From: an uncultured Thiothrix sp.
Lineage (GTDB): Bacteria; Pseudomonadota; Gammaproteobacteria; Thiotrichales; Thiotrichaceae
Direction of reading: 5' to 3'
NCBI RefSeq assembly: GCF_937873765.1
Contig: NZ_CALMZC010000055.1
Coordinates: 1-64,000 of the forward strand
DNA: 64,000 nt
Part shown: positions 48,527-58,310 of the stretch, piece after piece
Position numbering within the stretch: the stretch's first letter is position 1
Layout of the letters: the number at the start of each line of letters is the position of its first letter
Made by a program: the position numbers and the translations under genes
The notes under the pieces: generated by a model
Databases searched by the model: none
What the model was told of the DNA's origin: nothing
What the model saw: the letters and a program-made list of their open reading frames with translations, nothing else

Positions 48527-49046
48527 TGCGTTGAGCTAATTTGACGTAGTAAGCAGAAGAATAAGTAAAAAAGGCTCGCTCTTTATCAGTAATGGGTCTG
48601 AACTGTTTGACGGGGCTACCTGCGTATAAATAACCACTTTCAAGTTGCTTGCCAGGTGGTACTAGGCTACCAGCGGCAATAATAGTTTCATCGGGCACAA
48701 CAGCCCCATCCATCACAATCGCACCCATCCCGATCAGACAACGATTGCCAATCGTACAGGCATGCAGAATGGCTTTATGCCCAACAATCACATCATCACC
48801 AATAGTTAAAGCAAGGCCTTCGGGTGTGGTAAATGGTCCACCATGAGTGACATGCAAGATGGAACCATCCTGAATATTGGTGCGCTCACCAATGTTAATC
48901 GGGTTAATATCCGCCCGAATCACTACCATCGGCCAAACAGAGCAGCCTGCACCTAAACTTGCACGGCCACTAACATAAGCTGATTCATCGATCCAAGCTG
49001 TGGGATCAATTTGGGGGTAATGGCCTTCAAAGGCTTTAATCGTCAT
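48513..49046 (-). CDS. gamma-carbonic-anhydrase-family protein (YrdA-like)
   Basis: ATG 49046 gives 177 residues. The left-handed beta-helix hexapeptide pattern runs through the protein, with the metal-site region ILHVTHGG, VIVGHKAILHACTIG and IGMGAIVMDG. The three His positions of the gamma-carbonic anhydrase zinc site can be assigned. Many family members, including YrdA, show weak or no carbonic anhydrase activity. It starts one base after the ycgL stop and closes the speA-membrane-ycgL run. Confidence 0.92.
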   Translation of the reverse strand: MTIKAFEGHYPQIDPTAWIDESAYVSGRASLGAGCSVWPMVVIRADINPINIGERTNIQDGSILHVTHGGPFTTPEGLALTIGDDVIVGHKAILHACTIGNRCLIGMGAIVMDGAVVPDETIIAAGSLVPPGKQLESGYLYAGSPVKQFRPITDKERAFFTYSSAYYVKLAQRTAAS

Positions 49047-49047
49047 T

Positions 49048-49293
49048 TTAGCAAGCCTTTTCTTCACCCGGAGGTAGCTGCAAGTAAAAGCCATTTTCTT
49101 GAATATTGCGTTTTACTTCACTGGCTTCCGCTAAGACCATTTTGCGTTCAGACGAAAGCTCAAATTCAAATGAGAACTCAGCCTCTCCAAACAACTTTAA
49201 TAAGGAAACAGGTACTTGGGAAAAATCGTCACGTTGCGGTAGGAATAGATAAGTCTGCTGTTTACGCCGACTCCGGTAAACATAACATTGCAT
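49048..49293 (-). CDS. ycgL: YcgL-domain protein
   Basis: This 81-residue protein matches the YcgL family closely: MQCYVYRSRRKQQTYLFLP, RDDFSQVPVSLLKLFG and NGFYLQLPPGEE are diagnostic. Family function is not established. The gene lies 12 bases downstream of the membrane protein gene and directly abuts the carbonic-anhydrase-like gene. Confidence 0.92.
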   Translation of the reverse strand: MQCYVYRSRRKQQTYLFLPQRDDFSQVPVSLLKLFGEAEFSFEFELSSERKMVLAEASEVKRNIQENGFYLQLPPGEEKAC

Positions 49294-49305
49294 TAGGCTG
49301 TCCTT

Positions 49306-49983
49306 TTATTCGCGGGTCATTACTTCGCTAGAGATTATATCTGCAAAGCTAACCTTATGCTCTACCAAGCCACCATTTACTCGCCGCTCGATGCGTAAAG
49401 CATCGGCTTCAGAACCCAATAATTTACCTTCATATTGCCGACGATCTTTTTGTGTAAGGCGAACATATTGTCCCTGATAATCTATTAACTCCCTAGGTTC
49501 TACCGATTTGTAAGACATGCTAAATAAAGCCGTTTTAGGTAATTCTTTGCCAGTAGGTAAAGGAGCCGCTGGTTTGCTTGGGTCGTTGTTAGCGGTATAG
49601 CTAGTAGTCGTTGCTTGAGGATTAACGTTAGGTAATTTAACAGTGACCGTTTCTTGGTGAAAAGGTAGCTCGCCAGTAGCAACAGGCTCAGCTACTTGTT
49701 TAGAAGGAAGTTGAATACCAGCTTGTTTCGCATATTGATAAACTTGGTTGTCAGCTCCAGCAAACCAAGTCGTAATAGCAAGTAATAAACCAATAAAACC
49801 TGCCATGACCCAACCGTAGACTTGATGCCACACACTAGGTAAGACTAGGATATTGGCGATAGGCATAACCGCGACAACACCGGTCAAAAAGTGGTGTGCA
49901 AAGCCGGCAATAATTACCCTTAACCAGCTTATTAAAAATAACAATAGCCCTATTGCGAACGCAATAATTAATAGATACTCCAC
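49306..49983 (-). CDS. membrane protein with C-terminal small beta domain, unknown
   Basis: This 225-residue protein has an N-terminal membrane region (about residues 3-75, three helices: LLIIAFAIGLLLFLISWLRV, VVAVMPIANILVLPS, VMAGFIGLLLAITTWFAG), a polar linker (about 80-155) and a C-terminal beta domain (YQGQYVRLTQKDRRQYEGKL, ALRIERRVNGGLVEHKVSF) that looks SH3- or LSm-like. I do not recognise the family. It lies 20 bases downstream of speA and 12 upstream of ycgL. Confidence 0.7.
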   Translation of the reverse strand: MEYLLIIAFAIGLLLFLISWLRVIIAGFAHHFLTGVVAVMPIANILVLPSVWHQVYGWVMAGFIGLLLAITTWFAGADNQVYQYAKQAGIQLPSKQVAEPVATGELPFHQETVTVKLPNVNPQATTTSYTANNDPSKPAAPLPTGKELPKTALFSMSYKSVEPRELIDYQGQYVRLTQKDRRQYEGKLLGSEADALRIERRVNGGLVEHKVSFADIISSEVMTRE

Positions 49984-50003
49984 AGCAAATCCTCTGAGTA
50001 CTT

Positions 50004-51902
50004 TTAATCTTCTAAGTAAGTATAACCGATTAAACCTGCTTCAATTTCGCGCAGCAGCATTTTCTGACGATCGGTATTATCGACGGCAGACGCTAATTTC
50101 TTACGGCATTGTGCTAATAAATCTTTCGGTTCAAAATGGATTGAACGTAAGAGTTCATCAATCGTATCGCCGCGTTCTGGCTCACTGATTTGATAGCTAC
50201 CATCAGGAAACAGTTCCACATTGATGGAATCAGTATCACCGAATAAATTGTGCAAATCGCCCAAGATTTCTTGGTAAGCTCCCACCATAAAGATGCCAAG
50301 TAAGTAGGTGTCTTCTGGTTTCAGAGCATGCAGAGGTAAAGTGGTTTCTAGGCGTCCATTTTCGACATAACGCTCAATGGTGCCATCTGAGTCACAGGTT
50401 AAATCTTGCAAAGTGACGCGGCGCGTTGGTGCTTCATTCAGACAATGCAAAGGCATAATTGGAAAGATTTGATCAATCGCCCAAGCATCTGGCATGGATT
50501 GGAAAAGTGAGAAGTTACAGAAGTATTTATCCGCTAAACGCTCACGTAGATTGGCTTGAATTTCGCTTTCAAGTGAATTAAAAATTTCAGGGTTGGCAAT
50601 CAATTTTTGACTAATCGCCCGATGCAAGCTTTCGGCTTGGGCACGTTGTTGTAGGTTAATTGCCCCATGTGCATACAAACCATGAGCCTCTCCTAGCCAA
50701 TAAGCTGCATCATGATAAATCTCAGAAGGTGGTAAGGTATTTAAGTTTTGGAGTAAACGATATAGATTATGCAGAATGGTAGGGTCTGCTTCTTGTGGCT
50801 TTTGAATAACTGGGACTGGCTCAGGTTGTTCTGGATCAGTATCAATTACATTTGTAATCAGCACAGCATGATGGGCTGTCATACCACGTCCGGATTCGGT
50901 AATAAAATCAGGCATGGGCACATTATAATCTTCACAGGCATCTAGAACACTGCGTACTACCGTGTTTGCGTATTCCTGTAAGGTATAATTGATGGAGCAT
51001 TCACTACGCGAGCGTGAGCCTTCGTAATCGACACCCAAACCACCACCTACATCGACAACACGAATATTCGCACCGAGTTGGTGTAACTCTGCAAAATAGC
51101 GGCTCGCCTCACGCATGCCGCGTTGAATATCTTGAATATTTGCAATCTGTGAACCCATATGAAAATGCAAGAGTTGTAAGCAATCGAGTTTACCAGCTTG
51201 CTTGAGGGTATCGAGCATATGCAGTGCTTGTGCTGCGGATAGTCCAAATTTGGATTTCTCCCCACCTGTGTTTTGCCATTTACCTTTGCCTAATGAATAC
51301 AAGCGTACCCGAATCCCTAGCAAGGGTTCGATTTGTAGCTTTTCGGCTTCTTCTAGAGTCTCTACAAGTTCAGAAGGTTTTTCGACCACAATATAAATCT
51401 TATGCCCCATTTGCCGACCGATCAGGGCAAGGCGTAAATATTCGCGATCTTTGTAACCATTACAGACAATGGTACAGCCTTCTGGTGCTGAGCCAAGTAC
51501 GGCCATGAGCTCAGGTTTACTACCAGCCTCTAAACCCACTTGCTGTTTGCCTCCAGCTAGAATCTGCTGTACAACGCTGCGCTGTTGATTGACCTTGATG
51601 GGGTAAATAGCAGTATAGCGGCTAGAGCGGCCTGATTCGGCAATCGCTTTATTGAAGGCAATTTGTAGGCGTTGTACGCGATCATGTAAAACATTCACAA
51701 AGCGTACTAATAGGGGAAAGCGCATCCCATTTTCTTGGTTAACACGCTGAGCGAATGCATACAAATCCACTTGTTGCTGACTGTGCGGCAAGCACATGGC
51801 CACATGACCTTGGTCATTAATATCAAAATAACCATTGCCCCAATTACGAATTCGATAAAGCTGGCGGGCAGAATCCAGATTCCAAGTGCTGTCTGTACGC
51901 AT
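50004..51902 (-). CDS. speA: biosynthetic arginine decarboxylase
   Basis: ATG 51902, behind AGGATTAAT, gives 632 residues, close to E. coli SpeA. The PLP-binding lysine is in YPIKVNQQRSVVQQIL, and further family motifs are GLEAGSKPELMAVL, LHFHMGSQIANIQDI, VVDVGGGLGVDYEGS and ESGRGMTAHHAVL. It converts arginine to agmatine, the first step of the agmatine route to putrescine. No speB is visible in the window. It is the first gene of a probable four-gene minus-strand transcript. Confidence 0.97.
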   Translation of the reverse strand: MRTDSTWNLDSARQLYRIRNWGNGYFDINDQGHVAMCLPHSQQQVDLYAFAQRVNQENGMRFPLLVRFVNVLHDRVQRLQIAFNKAIAESGRSSRYTAIYPIKVNQQRSVVQQILAGGKQQVGLEAGSKPELMAVLGSAPEGCTIVCNGYKDREYLRLALIGRQMGHKIYIVVEKPSELVETLEEAEKLQIEPLLGIRVRLYSLGKGKWQNTGGEKSKFGLSAAQALHMLDTLKQAGKLDCLQLLHFHMGSQIANIQDIQRGMREASRYFAELHQLGANIRVVDVGGGLGVDYEGSRSRSECSINYTLQEYANTVVRSVLDACEDYNVPMPDFITESGRGMTAHHAVLITNVIDTDPEQPEPVPVIQKPQEADPTILHNLYRLLQNLNTLPPSEIYHDAAYWLGEAHGLYAHGAINLQQRAQAESLHRAISQKLIANPEIFNSLESEIQANLRERLADKYFCNFSLFQSMPDAWAIDQIFPIMPLHCLNEAPTRRVTLQDLTCDSDGTIERYVENGRLETTLPLHALKPEDTYLLGIFMVGAYQEILGDLHNLFGDTDSINVELFPDGSYQISEPERGDTIDELLRSIHFEPKDLLAQCRKKLASAVDNTDRQKMLLREIEAGLIGYTYLED

Positions 51903-52159
51903 ATTAATCCTGCTAAGTTTGAAATTATTTGCTGCAATTTGCGCAGAATACTCGCAAAGCCTCTTAGAGGCTATCTTCGTTATTTGCTCTAAGGTTTCCA
52001 AAGCAAAACTTGTTACCAAGCCCCCGGTATTTTTGCAGAAAAACATCTTGTGCTAAGCATCAAAATGCTTATGATGCTGGCTTATCCTGTGCAACAGACG
52101 CACAAACCTCACCTCCTCTGCTGCTTTTCAGGGCCAAGCTAACGGATAGGACGATACTT

Positions 52160-53959
52160 ATGGGCAAACCCTTCGATGTTGAAACCACCGATCAATTTGA
52201 TCCTCTAGAACTACAAACTAATCTCAATAAAGCTTTTGGACTTTGGCAGCAGTTTTTACTGCGCGCTACGGGGGCTGCTCTAAAAGCTAAACCACGCATT
52301 TCTGCGGGGGATATGGCTTTCCAAAATTCAGCGCTGCGTTGGGCCGCTAATTTAGTCTGGCATCCTTTTGCGATTGCGCAAGCCAATTACCAGTTTTTGC
52401 AAGATCAGTCACAGCTCGGACAAAGAATGGGTATGCGTATGCTGGGTTTTTCCGGTGTAAGTATTAGTGATGAAACAAGTGTGAAAGATCGTCGCTTCAA
52501 AGATCCTGCTTGGCGTGAAAATCCAGTCGGCGAAACTTTAATGCAGTCTTATTTGAATCTGGCTGATTATTGCAAAAGTTTAATTAATCTCACGGAGGGA
52601 TTGCCAGAGCACGAAGCTAAAAAAGCCGTGTTTTTTTTAAATAGCTTAGTTGATGCACTCTCACCTAATAATTATGCCGCTACCAATCCACAAGTATGGA
52701 AGATGGTATATGACACCCAAGGTGCTAATTTAGTGAAGGGTATGGAAAATCTGTTAAATGATTTCCAAGACGGCGAATTACGGATCCGTATGACGGATAT
52801 GAAAGCCTTTGAGTTAGGCAAAGATATTGCCACTACTCCCGGTAAAGTAGTGTTCCGCAATGATTTGATGGAGTTGATTCAATACAGTCCTAGTACCGAG
52901 AAAGTCCGTAAACGCCCACTCTTAGTGGTTCCACCATGGATCAACAAGTTTTATATTCTCGACCTGCGTGAGCAAAACTCCTTTGTAAAATGGGCAGTTG
53001 ATCAGGGTCATACCGTGTTTATTATTTCTTGGGCAAATCCGGGTTCGGCACAACGCAATTTAAGTTTTGATGATTATTTGAAATCTGGCACCTTAGCCGC
53101 TCTAGATGCGATTGAAGCTGCGACTGGCGAACGTGAAGTGAATGTAGCAGGTTATTGCTTAGGTGGAACTTTAACAGGGGCAACTTTAGCTTGGTTGACA
53201 GCGAATAATGATGATCGTGTCAAAAGTGCTACTTTCTTTACGACCTTACTAGATTTCTCTGAGCCGGGTGAGATTGGTGTGTTCCTCGATGAGCCACAAG
53301 TCACGGCTTTAGAACAGCGCATGGAGGAAAATGGTGGTTATTTAGACGGTAAGAATATGGGCTCTGCCTTCAATATGTTGCGGGCTAATGATCTGATTTG
53401 GTCTTTTTTTGTGAATCTGTATTTATTGGGTAAAGACCCGATGCCCTTTGATTTATTATTCTGGAACTCGGATAGTACTCGCATGCCAGCGGCGATGCAT
53501 AGCTTCTATCTACGTAATATGTACCTGGAAAATAAACTTTGCCAACCCAATGGGATTAAGCTGCTCAACACGCCCTTGGATTTAACAAAGGTGAAAGCGC
53601 CAGTATATTTTGTGTCTGCTTATGATGATCATATTGCGCCTTGGCGGAGTACTTATGATGGTGCTCAGCTTTTTGCTGGCCCAGTACGCTTTGTCTTGGG
53701 TCAATCGGGGCATATTGCGGGAATTATTAATCCAGCTTCAACCGATAAATACGGCCATTGGGTGAACGAACAACTGCCAGCCTCTTCTGAAGAGTGGTTC
53801 AAAGAAGCGCTGCTAGTGAAAAAATCTTGGTGGCATGATTGGGATCAGTGGATCTCACAATATGCGGGTGGGGAGAACGAGGCGCGTATCCCCGGCTCTG
53901 GCAAGTTGGCTATCCTTAGTGATGCCCCCGGCAATTATGTGCGTGTTAAGGCTAGCTAA
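52160..53959 (+). CDS. phaC: class I polyhydroxyalkanoate synthase
   Basis: ATG 52160 gives 599 residues. The N-terminal PhaC domain is followed by an alpha/beta-hydrolase core with the lipase-like box GYCLGG carrying the nucleophile Cys333, Asp489 in SAYDDHIAPW and His518 in GQSGHIAG; spacings match known PhaC triads. Other landmarks are LLVVPPWINKFYILDL and FIISWANPGS. It polymerises hydroxyacyl-CoA into storage polyester. No phaE, phaA, phaB or phasin gene is adjacent. An acyl-CoA thioesterase-like gene follows by one base, suggesting a coupled role in acyl-CoA handling. Confidence 0.96.
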   Translation: MGKPFDVETTDQFDPLELQTNLNKAFGLWQQFLLRATGAALKAKPRISAGDMAFQNSALRWAANLVWHPFAIAQANYQFLQDQSQLGQRMGMRMLGFSGVSISDETSVKDRRFKDPAWRENPVGETLMQSYLNLADYCKSLINLTEGLPEHEAKKAVFFLNSLVDALSPNNYAATNPQVWKMVYDTQGANLVKGMENLLNDFQDGELRIRMTDMKAFELGKDIATTPGKVVFRNDLMELIQYSPSTEKVRKRPLLVVPPWINKFYILDLREQNSFVKWAVDQGHTVFIISWANPGSAQRNLSFDDYLKSGTLAALDAIEAATGEREVNVAGYCLGGTLTGATLAWLTANNDDRVKSATFFTTLLDFSEPGEIGVFLDEPQVTALEQRMEENGGYLDGKNMGSAFNMLRANDLIWSFFVNLYLLGKDPMPFDLLFWNSDSTRMPAAMHSFYLRNMYLENKLCQPNGIKLLNTPLDLTKVKAPVYFVSAYDDHIAPWRSTYDGAQLFAGPVRFVLGQSGHIAGIINPASTDKYGHWVNEQLPASSEEWFKEALLVKKSWWHDWDQWISQYAGGENEARIPGSGKLAILSDAPGNYVRVKAS

Positions 53960-53960
53960 G

Positions 53961-54380
53961 ATGGGTGACACTACTGATCGTCGTTTAGTCTATAGCTGTA
54001 CCTTACCCGTGCGTTGGGGGGATATGGATGCTTTTGGGCATGTGAATAATGCTATGTATCTGCGCTATCTTGAGGAAGCGCGGGTACAAATGCTGGTTGC
54101 GATGCTGGGTAATCAAATCACTGAGGGGGATTTTGCCACTGTAGTCATCAATGTAGGTTGCACTTTCCTCAAACCCATTACTTATCCAGATAGTGTGCGT
54201 ATTGACTGCTATGCGGGTGAAATGGGGCGCTCTAGTTTTATGACTTGGTATGAGGTCTTTGCTTTATCTGAGCCAGAGCAAATAGCCAGTGAAGGTTATG
54301 CCAAAGTGGTATGGATGGATCGGCGAAGTGGTAAATCAGCGCCCCTGCCTGAACATATTGTTAAAGCAGTGATTGGCTAA
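53961..54380 (+). CDS. hotdog-fold acyl-CoA thioesterase (4HBT/YbgC type)
   Basis: ATG 53961, one base after the phaC stop, gives 139 residues. The 4-hydroxybenzoyl-CoA-thioesterase motif RWGDMDAFGHVNNAMYLRYLE contains the catalytic Asp. Strands with FATVVINVGCTFLKPI and SFMTWYEVF complete the hotdog fold. It cleaves an acyl-CoA thioester; the close link to phaC hints at hydroxyacyl-CoA as substrate, which is inference. A longer frame upstream overlaps phaC and is not needed. Confidence 0.92.
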   Translation: MGDTTDRRLVYSCTLPVRWGDMDAFGHVNNAMYLRYLEEARVQMLVAMLGNQITEGDFATVVINVGCTFLKPITYPDSVRIDCYAGEMGRSSFMTWYEVFALSEPEQIASEGYAKVVWMDRRSGKSAPLPEHIVKAVIG

Positions 54381-54390
54381 ACTAAATCTA

Positions 54391-54424
54391 GCGCTTAAGC
54401 CAGCTTATTTACTGGTTTAAGCGC
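54391..54424 (+). terminator. strong hairpin after the phaC-thioesterase operon
   Basis: A 13-bp stem (GCGCTTAAGCCAG with CTGGTTTAAGCGC, one G-U pair) has an 8-base loop. It is followed by a second small hairpin (CCTCT/AGAGG) but only a broken T-run, so termination is probable rather than certain. Confidence 0.55.
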
Positions 54425-54506
54425 AACCCCTCTTCTTTTGAGAGGCTTGACCCTCAGAACTAATTAGTGATCATATTCCTCTTTTAACCTAAGTCTCTGG
54501 GGTTGT

Positions 54507-57500
54507 ATGGATATTCACGCGCAGCATCATTATCTCCAACAGCAAATTGATGCCTTGGCGACAGTCCTACCGATTCAAGCCCCCTTACCTGATTTTGTGC
54601 ATTTTAATCCGCTTATGCACTATGAACAGTTACCCTTTGCGACTGCGCTTAAACAGGTCTATCAGCGTACCGGTGCACTAGGTTATCTGAGCCAAAACGA
54701 ATATAAGCGCTTTTATGAACAAGGGCGGATTACGGATGATGATCTACAAGCTGTTCTGAGTACCGAGACAGATTTAAGCGCTAATAAAGGGTTAGTAGCG
54801 GGCTGGACAACACGCGAGCTTAGTCAACTGATGCTTCTACACCCGATTAAGAAACTGAGTTATCGCCAAGTGCGCTGGAAGATTGAAGAGGAGCAAGCCC
54901 TCGAACAATTCCAAACAGAGGTGTCACAACAAAGCCAGCAACGCTTATTAAAGTCTGCTGGTTTAGACGTAAGTCAAACGCACCAAGCGTTAAACGATTT
55001 ATGGCAAGCCACCTTAGATATTTTAGACGTGCACGAGGATTTTACCCATCCTGAAGCGGTTACTTATTTAAGTGTGAGTAACTTAAGTCATCTTTGGCAG
55101 GAAATTAAGGAAATCGCCCATCTGGATGAAGCGGACATGGAGCAGCAGGTACAGCATGCAGGGCATGAACGCTTGCAGCGTTTAATTAATCAAGTAGGGT
55201 CAGTGACTACCTTGCGCGGGTTTTTAAAAAGCCTGACCGGTGAGGACGTATTGCATGAGCTTTGCCCTTTATTGTTTCGCCAATTAGGGCAATGGTTAGA
55301 CCTAGAATTATCAGGCTTGACGGAGAAACCGCAGAGCTTTTTGAGCTATTGGAAGCAATTAGCATTAAATGATCATTTTCCCGGATTTAGTGAGCTAGAT
55401 CCTTGGCATGATTACATTATTTCTTTAGACGATAATCCTCTAGTGATCATTCGTACAGAGCTGATGCGTATTGGTATAGCACGCGAAAATTGGGGCGCTT
55501 ATTTACGCAGCTTAGCCTTAGAAATTCCGGGTTGGTCAGGGATGGTGAATTGGCGAGCACAGCATCCTAATTATGGAGAGCAAACTAATTCCATCGTGAT
55601 GGCTGATTATTTAGCGGTACGCTTAGTTCTAGAGCATCTGCATTGCCGTAAGGTTACGCGTGAGCATTGGAATATTGAAGCCTCTTTGCCAGAGTTGCGT
55701 GGTTACTTTAATCACAATCTGTCTGAATTATTAGTGCGTTTCTATGCATGGCAAGCTCGCCTCCCTGAACATCTACAAATGCTCGCTTCAGGGGTCTTGA
55801 ATGGGATTGGGGATGAAGTATCAAGTACCGAATGGCATCAACTCGCGCATATGATTATGACTTGGAAGTTGGCAGCAGGTACTACCCTACCGGTACGCAT
55901 GGACATGTACCAAGTCGTATGGCGCATGTTTGTATTGTCTCAATATTTAGGTCTTAGCGCCCAGCAACTGTCACAAGTAACGCGCGAACAAATTGGGCAT
56001 GTAGGCCTGTTAATGCAAGCCCTAGATGATCCAACTCGGCGTGGTCATTTGTGGTTACGGGCTTATGAGCGGCATTATCGCTTGCAAGTTTTTAATGCTT
56101 TGATGAGTCCGCTCCAACTCAATTTACCGAAAAAAACTCTAGCACACATCCTATTTTGTATGGATGATCGTGAAGAAGCCATGCGTCGTCATCTAGAGGA
56201 AATTGAGCCACGTTTTGTCACGGTGGGAGTCGCTGGTGTATTTGGCCTGCCAAATAATTGGCGAAGTTTCAATAATCCAAAAACACTTAAATTAGCACAG
56301 CCAGTAGTAACAGCAGTGCATGAGTTTCGGGAAGTGCCTGATGTAAATGAAGCATCAGCTGCGATTGAAAACTATCGCAAAAAAATGAGTTGGTTAGCGT
56401 GGATAAAATTATTTAAAAGTCATGCGTTGCGTCAAGATGGCTTGAAAACTTTTTTTAGCTTGCCGCTGATGAGTAGTTTTGCACTCAGCGAATTGATAGG
56501 GCGTAACTTAGCCGCAGGGCGCTATCAACAATTCACTCAAAAGCTGAGCCAGCAAGTGTTAAAACCGGTTCAGTTGCGTGTGCAATATACAGCCCCTGAA
56601 TCTAAAGCAATCAATCCTGCTTCGATGCAACTCGGCTTGAGTTTGGCAGAAAAGATTGAAAAGATTGCTGCTTTTATTAAAGCAGCTGGCTTTACACAAG
56701 ATTTTTCGCGCTTAGTTTGTTTGTTGGCACATCGCGCGCAGCATCTAAATAATCCCCACTTGTTAGCCTATGGATGTGGTGCTTGTAGTGGACGTTTTGG
56801 CGGGCCTAACGCACGAGCGTTCGTCGGCAGTATTAATGATCCAGAAGTAAGAACTGCTTTAGCTCTTAGGCATCAAATACATATTCCACCCGAATGCTGG
56901 TTTGTCGCGGCTGAGCATGATACTACCAGTGATGAAATTAGTTGGTTTGACACCGATTTAATTCCTGCTAGCCATCAAGCTGAATTTGCTTATCTGCAAG
57001 CACAACTTACTAAAGCCTCACAAGCCTTTGCCCATGAACGTTGTCGTAAGTTTGCAACCGCCCCTTTAACCCTCACCCCAGCGCAAGCATTCCAGCATGT
57101 GCAAGCTCGTGCTGCCTCCCCTGACCAAGCACGGGCAGAGCTGGGTCATCAAGGTTGTGCAGTTGCGTTTATTGCTAAGCGTAGTATGAGCCAACAACGT
57201 TTTTGGGATCGACGCTCCTTCTTGATCTCTTATGATTATGCTCAAGATCCAGAGGGGCATTTATTAGAGGGGCAATTGCTAGGGAATGGTGTAGTCGGAG
57301 TCGGTATCGCGCTCGATTACTATTTTTCGCGGATTCAAAATGGCTATTTGGGTTCAGGGAGTAAGGTACTGCATAATTTGGTCGGGGGCTTTGGGGTCAT
57401 GGAGGGTACTGCCAGTGATTTACGTACCGGCCTCGCCCAGCAGATGACTGAATTGCATGAGCCCATGCGCTTATTAGTGGTGGTGGAAGCTCTGGTGGAA

Positions 57501-57740
57501 ACAGTCAGCGCTATTTATCAGCGCCAAGCTTATTTAAGGCAGCTCTTGGACAATGAATGGTTGCAGTTGGCGGTAAAAGACCCTAAAACTAATCTACTCT
57601 ATGAATTTATTCCCCATAAAGGTCTGATAAAATGGGAGGATATTCCTCTGCCTTTACCAGTGACGCACAGTTCGTTGGACTGGTATTTCGGCAAGCGTGA
57701 TTATTTACCACCCGCCCGAATTATGAGTGTCGCTGCTTAG
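54507..57740 (+). CDS. dabA: DabA-type inorganic-carbon transporter subunit (DUF2309/UPF0753)
   Basis: This 1077-residue soluble-looking protein belongs to DUF2309. The carbonic-anhydrase-like zinc site described for DabA can be placed: Cys551 and Asp553 in FCMDDREEAM, His742 in LLAHRAQHLN and Cys757 in YGCGACSGRFGG, with the C-x-D and H-x14-C spacings of characterised DabA. In sulfur oxidisers DabA works with the membrane protein DabB to accumulate bicarbonate. No dabB (NuoL/MrpA-like) gene is adjacent here on either side, which is unusual. The N-terminus, ALATVLPIQAPLPDFVHFNP, matches the family. Confidence 0.93.
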   Translation: MDIHAQHHYLQQQIDALATVLPIQAPLPDFVHFNPLMHYEQLPFATALKQVYQRTGALGYLSQNEYKRFYEQGRITDDDLQAVLSTETDLSANKGLVAGWTTRELSQLMLLHPIKKLSYRQVRWKIEEEQALEQFQTEVSQQSQQRLLKSAGLDVSQTHQALNDLWQATLDILDVHEDFTHPEAVTYLSVSNLSHLWQEIKEIAHLDEADMEQQVQHAGHERLQRLINQVGSVTTLRGFLKSLTGEDVLHELCPLLFRQLGQWLDLELSGLTEKPQSFLSYWKQLALNDHFPGFSELDPWHDYIISLDDNPLVIIRTELMRIGIARENWGAYLRSLALEIPGWSGMVNWRAQHPNYGEQTNSIVMADYLAVRLVLEHLHCRKVTREHWNIEASLPELRGYFNHNLSELLVRFYAWQARLPEHLQMLASGVLNGIGDEVSSTEWHQLAHMIMTWKLAAGTTLPVRMDMYQVVWRMFVLSQYLGLSAQQLSQVTREQIGHVGLLMQALDDPTRRGHLWLRAYERHYRLQVFNALMSPLQLNLPKKTLAHILFCMDDREEAMRRHLEEIEPRFVTVGVAGVFGLPNNWRSFNNPKTLKLAQPVVTAVHEFREVPDVNEASAAIENYRKKMSWLAWIKLFKSHALRQDGLKTFFSLPLMSSFALSELIGRNLAAGRYQQFTQKLSQQVLKPVQLRVQYTAPESKAINPASMQLGLSLAEKIEKIAAFIKAAGFTQDFSRLVCLLAHRAQHLNNPHLLAYGCGACSGRFGGPNARAFVGSINDPEVRTALALRHQIHIPPECWFVAAEHDTTSDEISWFDTDLIPASHQAEFAYLQAQLTKASQAFAHERCRKFATAPLTLTPAQAFQHVQARAASPDQARAELGHQGCAVAFIAKRSMSQQRFWDRRSFLISYDYAQDPEGHLLEGQLLGNGVVGVGIALDYYFSRIQNGYLGSGSKVLHNLVGGFGVMEGTASDLRTGLAQQMTELHEPMRLLVVVEALVETVSAIYQRQAYLRQLLDNEWLQLAVKDPKTNLLYEFIPHKGLIKWEDIPLPLPVTHSSLDWYFGKRDYLPPARIMSVAA

Positions 57741-57824
57741 ATTGGAACTATTCCATTCACACTGAGTCCATAATTGGTTTAGGGAAGCAATCAAGCTAAG
57801 ACCTTATGGAGGCTCTAGATTAAG

Positions 57825-58223
57825 ATGAAACCGATCATGTTATTACTTGGATCTGTAGGTTTAGTGGCGAATCTAGCACTAGCCGATACCAATAGTCTTT
57901 TGCCAGTACAGGATGCCATGGCTGCAGAAGCGCCGGTAGATGCAGATAGTAACAAACTCATGCAAGAATTGTGTGAGAGCTATGCTGAGGATGAAGGTTT
58001 GCAGGATGCTGCGCGTGATAGCAGTATCCAAGATTGTTTGGCTAGTATGACCATCGACCTCTCAGATATGGAAACGACGGCGAGTCCTTCAGCAGAGCCT
58101 GCTGAGCAACCTGTGGATGAAACTATAAGTCATCCGGAAGCCTTAATTGCGAATGAACTGGTAGAAAAACCGTTGCCCGGTGCGGAAGAGCTAGTGCCCG
58201 AAACCTCCTTAAAAACTGAATAG
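57825..58223 (+). CDS. small secreted acidic protein, unknown
   Basis: This 132-residue precursor has a signal peptide ending LALA. A short motif LCESYAEDEGLQDAARDSS with a second Cys in IQDCLASM is the only ordered-looking part; the C-terminal half is Glu/Pro/Ala-rich and likely disordered. The C...YAxxE...C pattern resembles small periplasmic proteins of unknown function in related bacteria. It follows dabA by 84 bases. Confidence 0.65.
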   Translation: MKPIMLLLGSVGLVANLALADTNSLLPVQDAMAAEAPVDADSNKLMQELCESYAEDEGLQDAARDSSIQDCLASMTIDLSDMETTASPSAEPAEQPVDETISHPEALIANELVEKPLPGAEELVPETSLKTE

Positions 58224-58310
58224 CTATTGACCTGCTGGAAAATAACTCTTAAGGTGTTTGTATAAATATATCAAAGACCTAGGGCTTAGGGTCTAAACAC
58301 GGGGGCTTAT

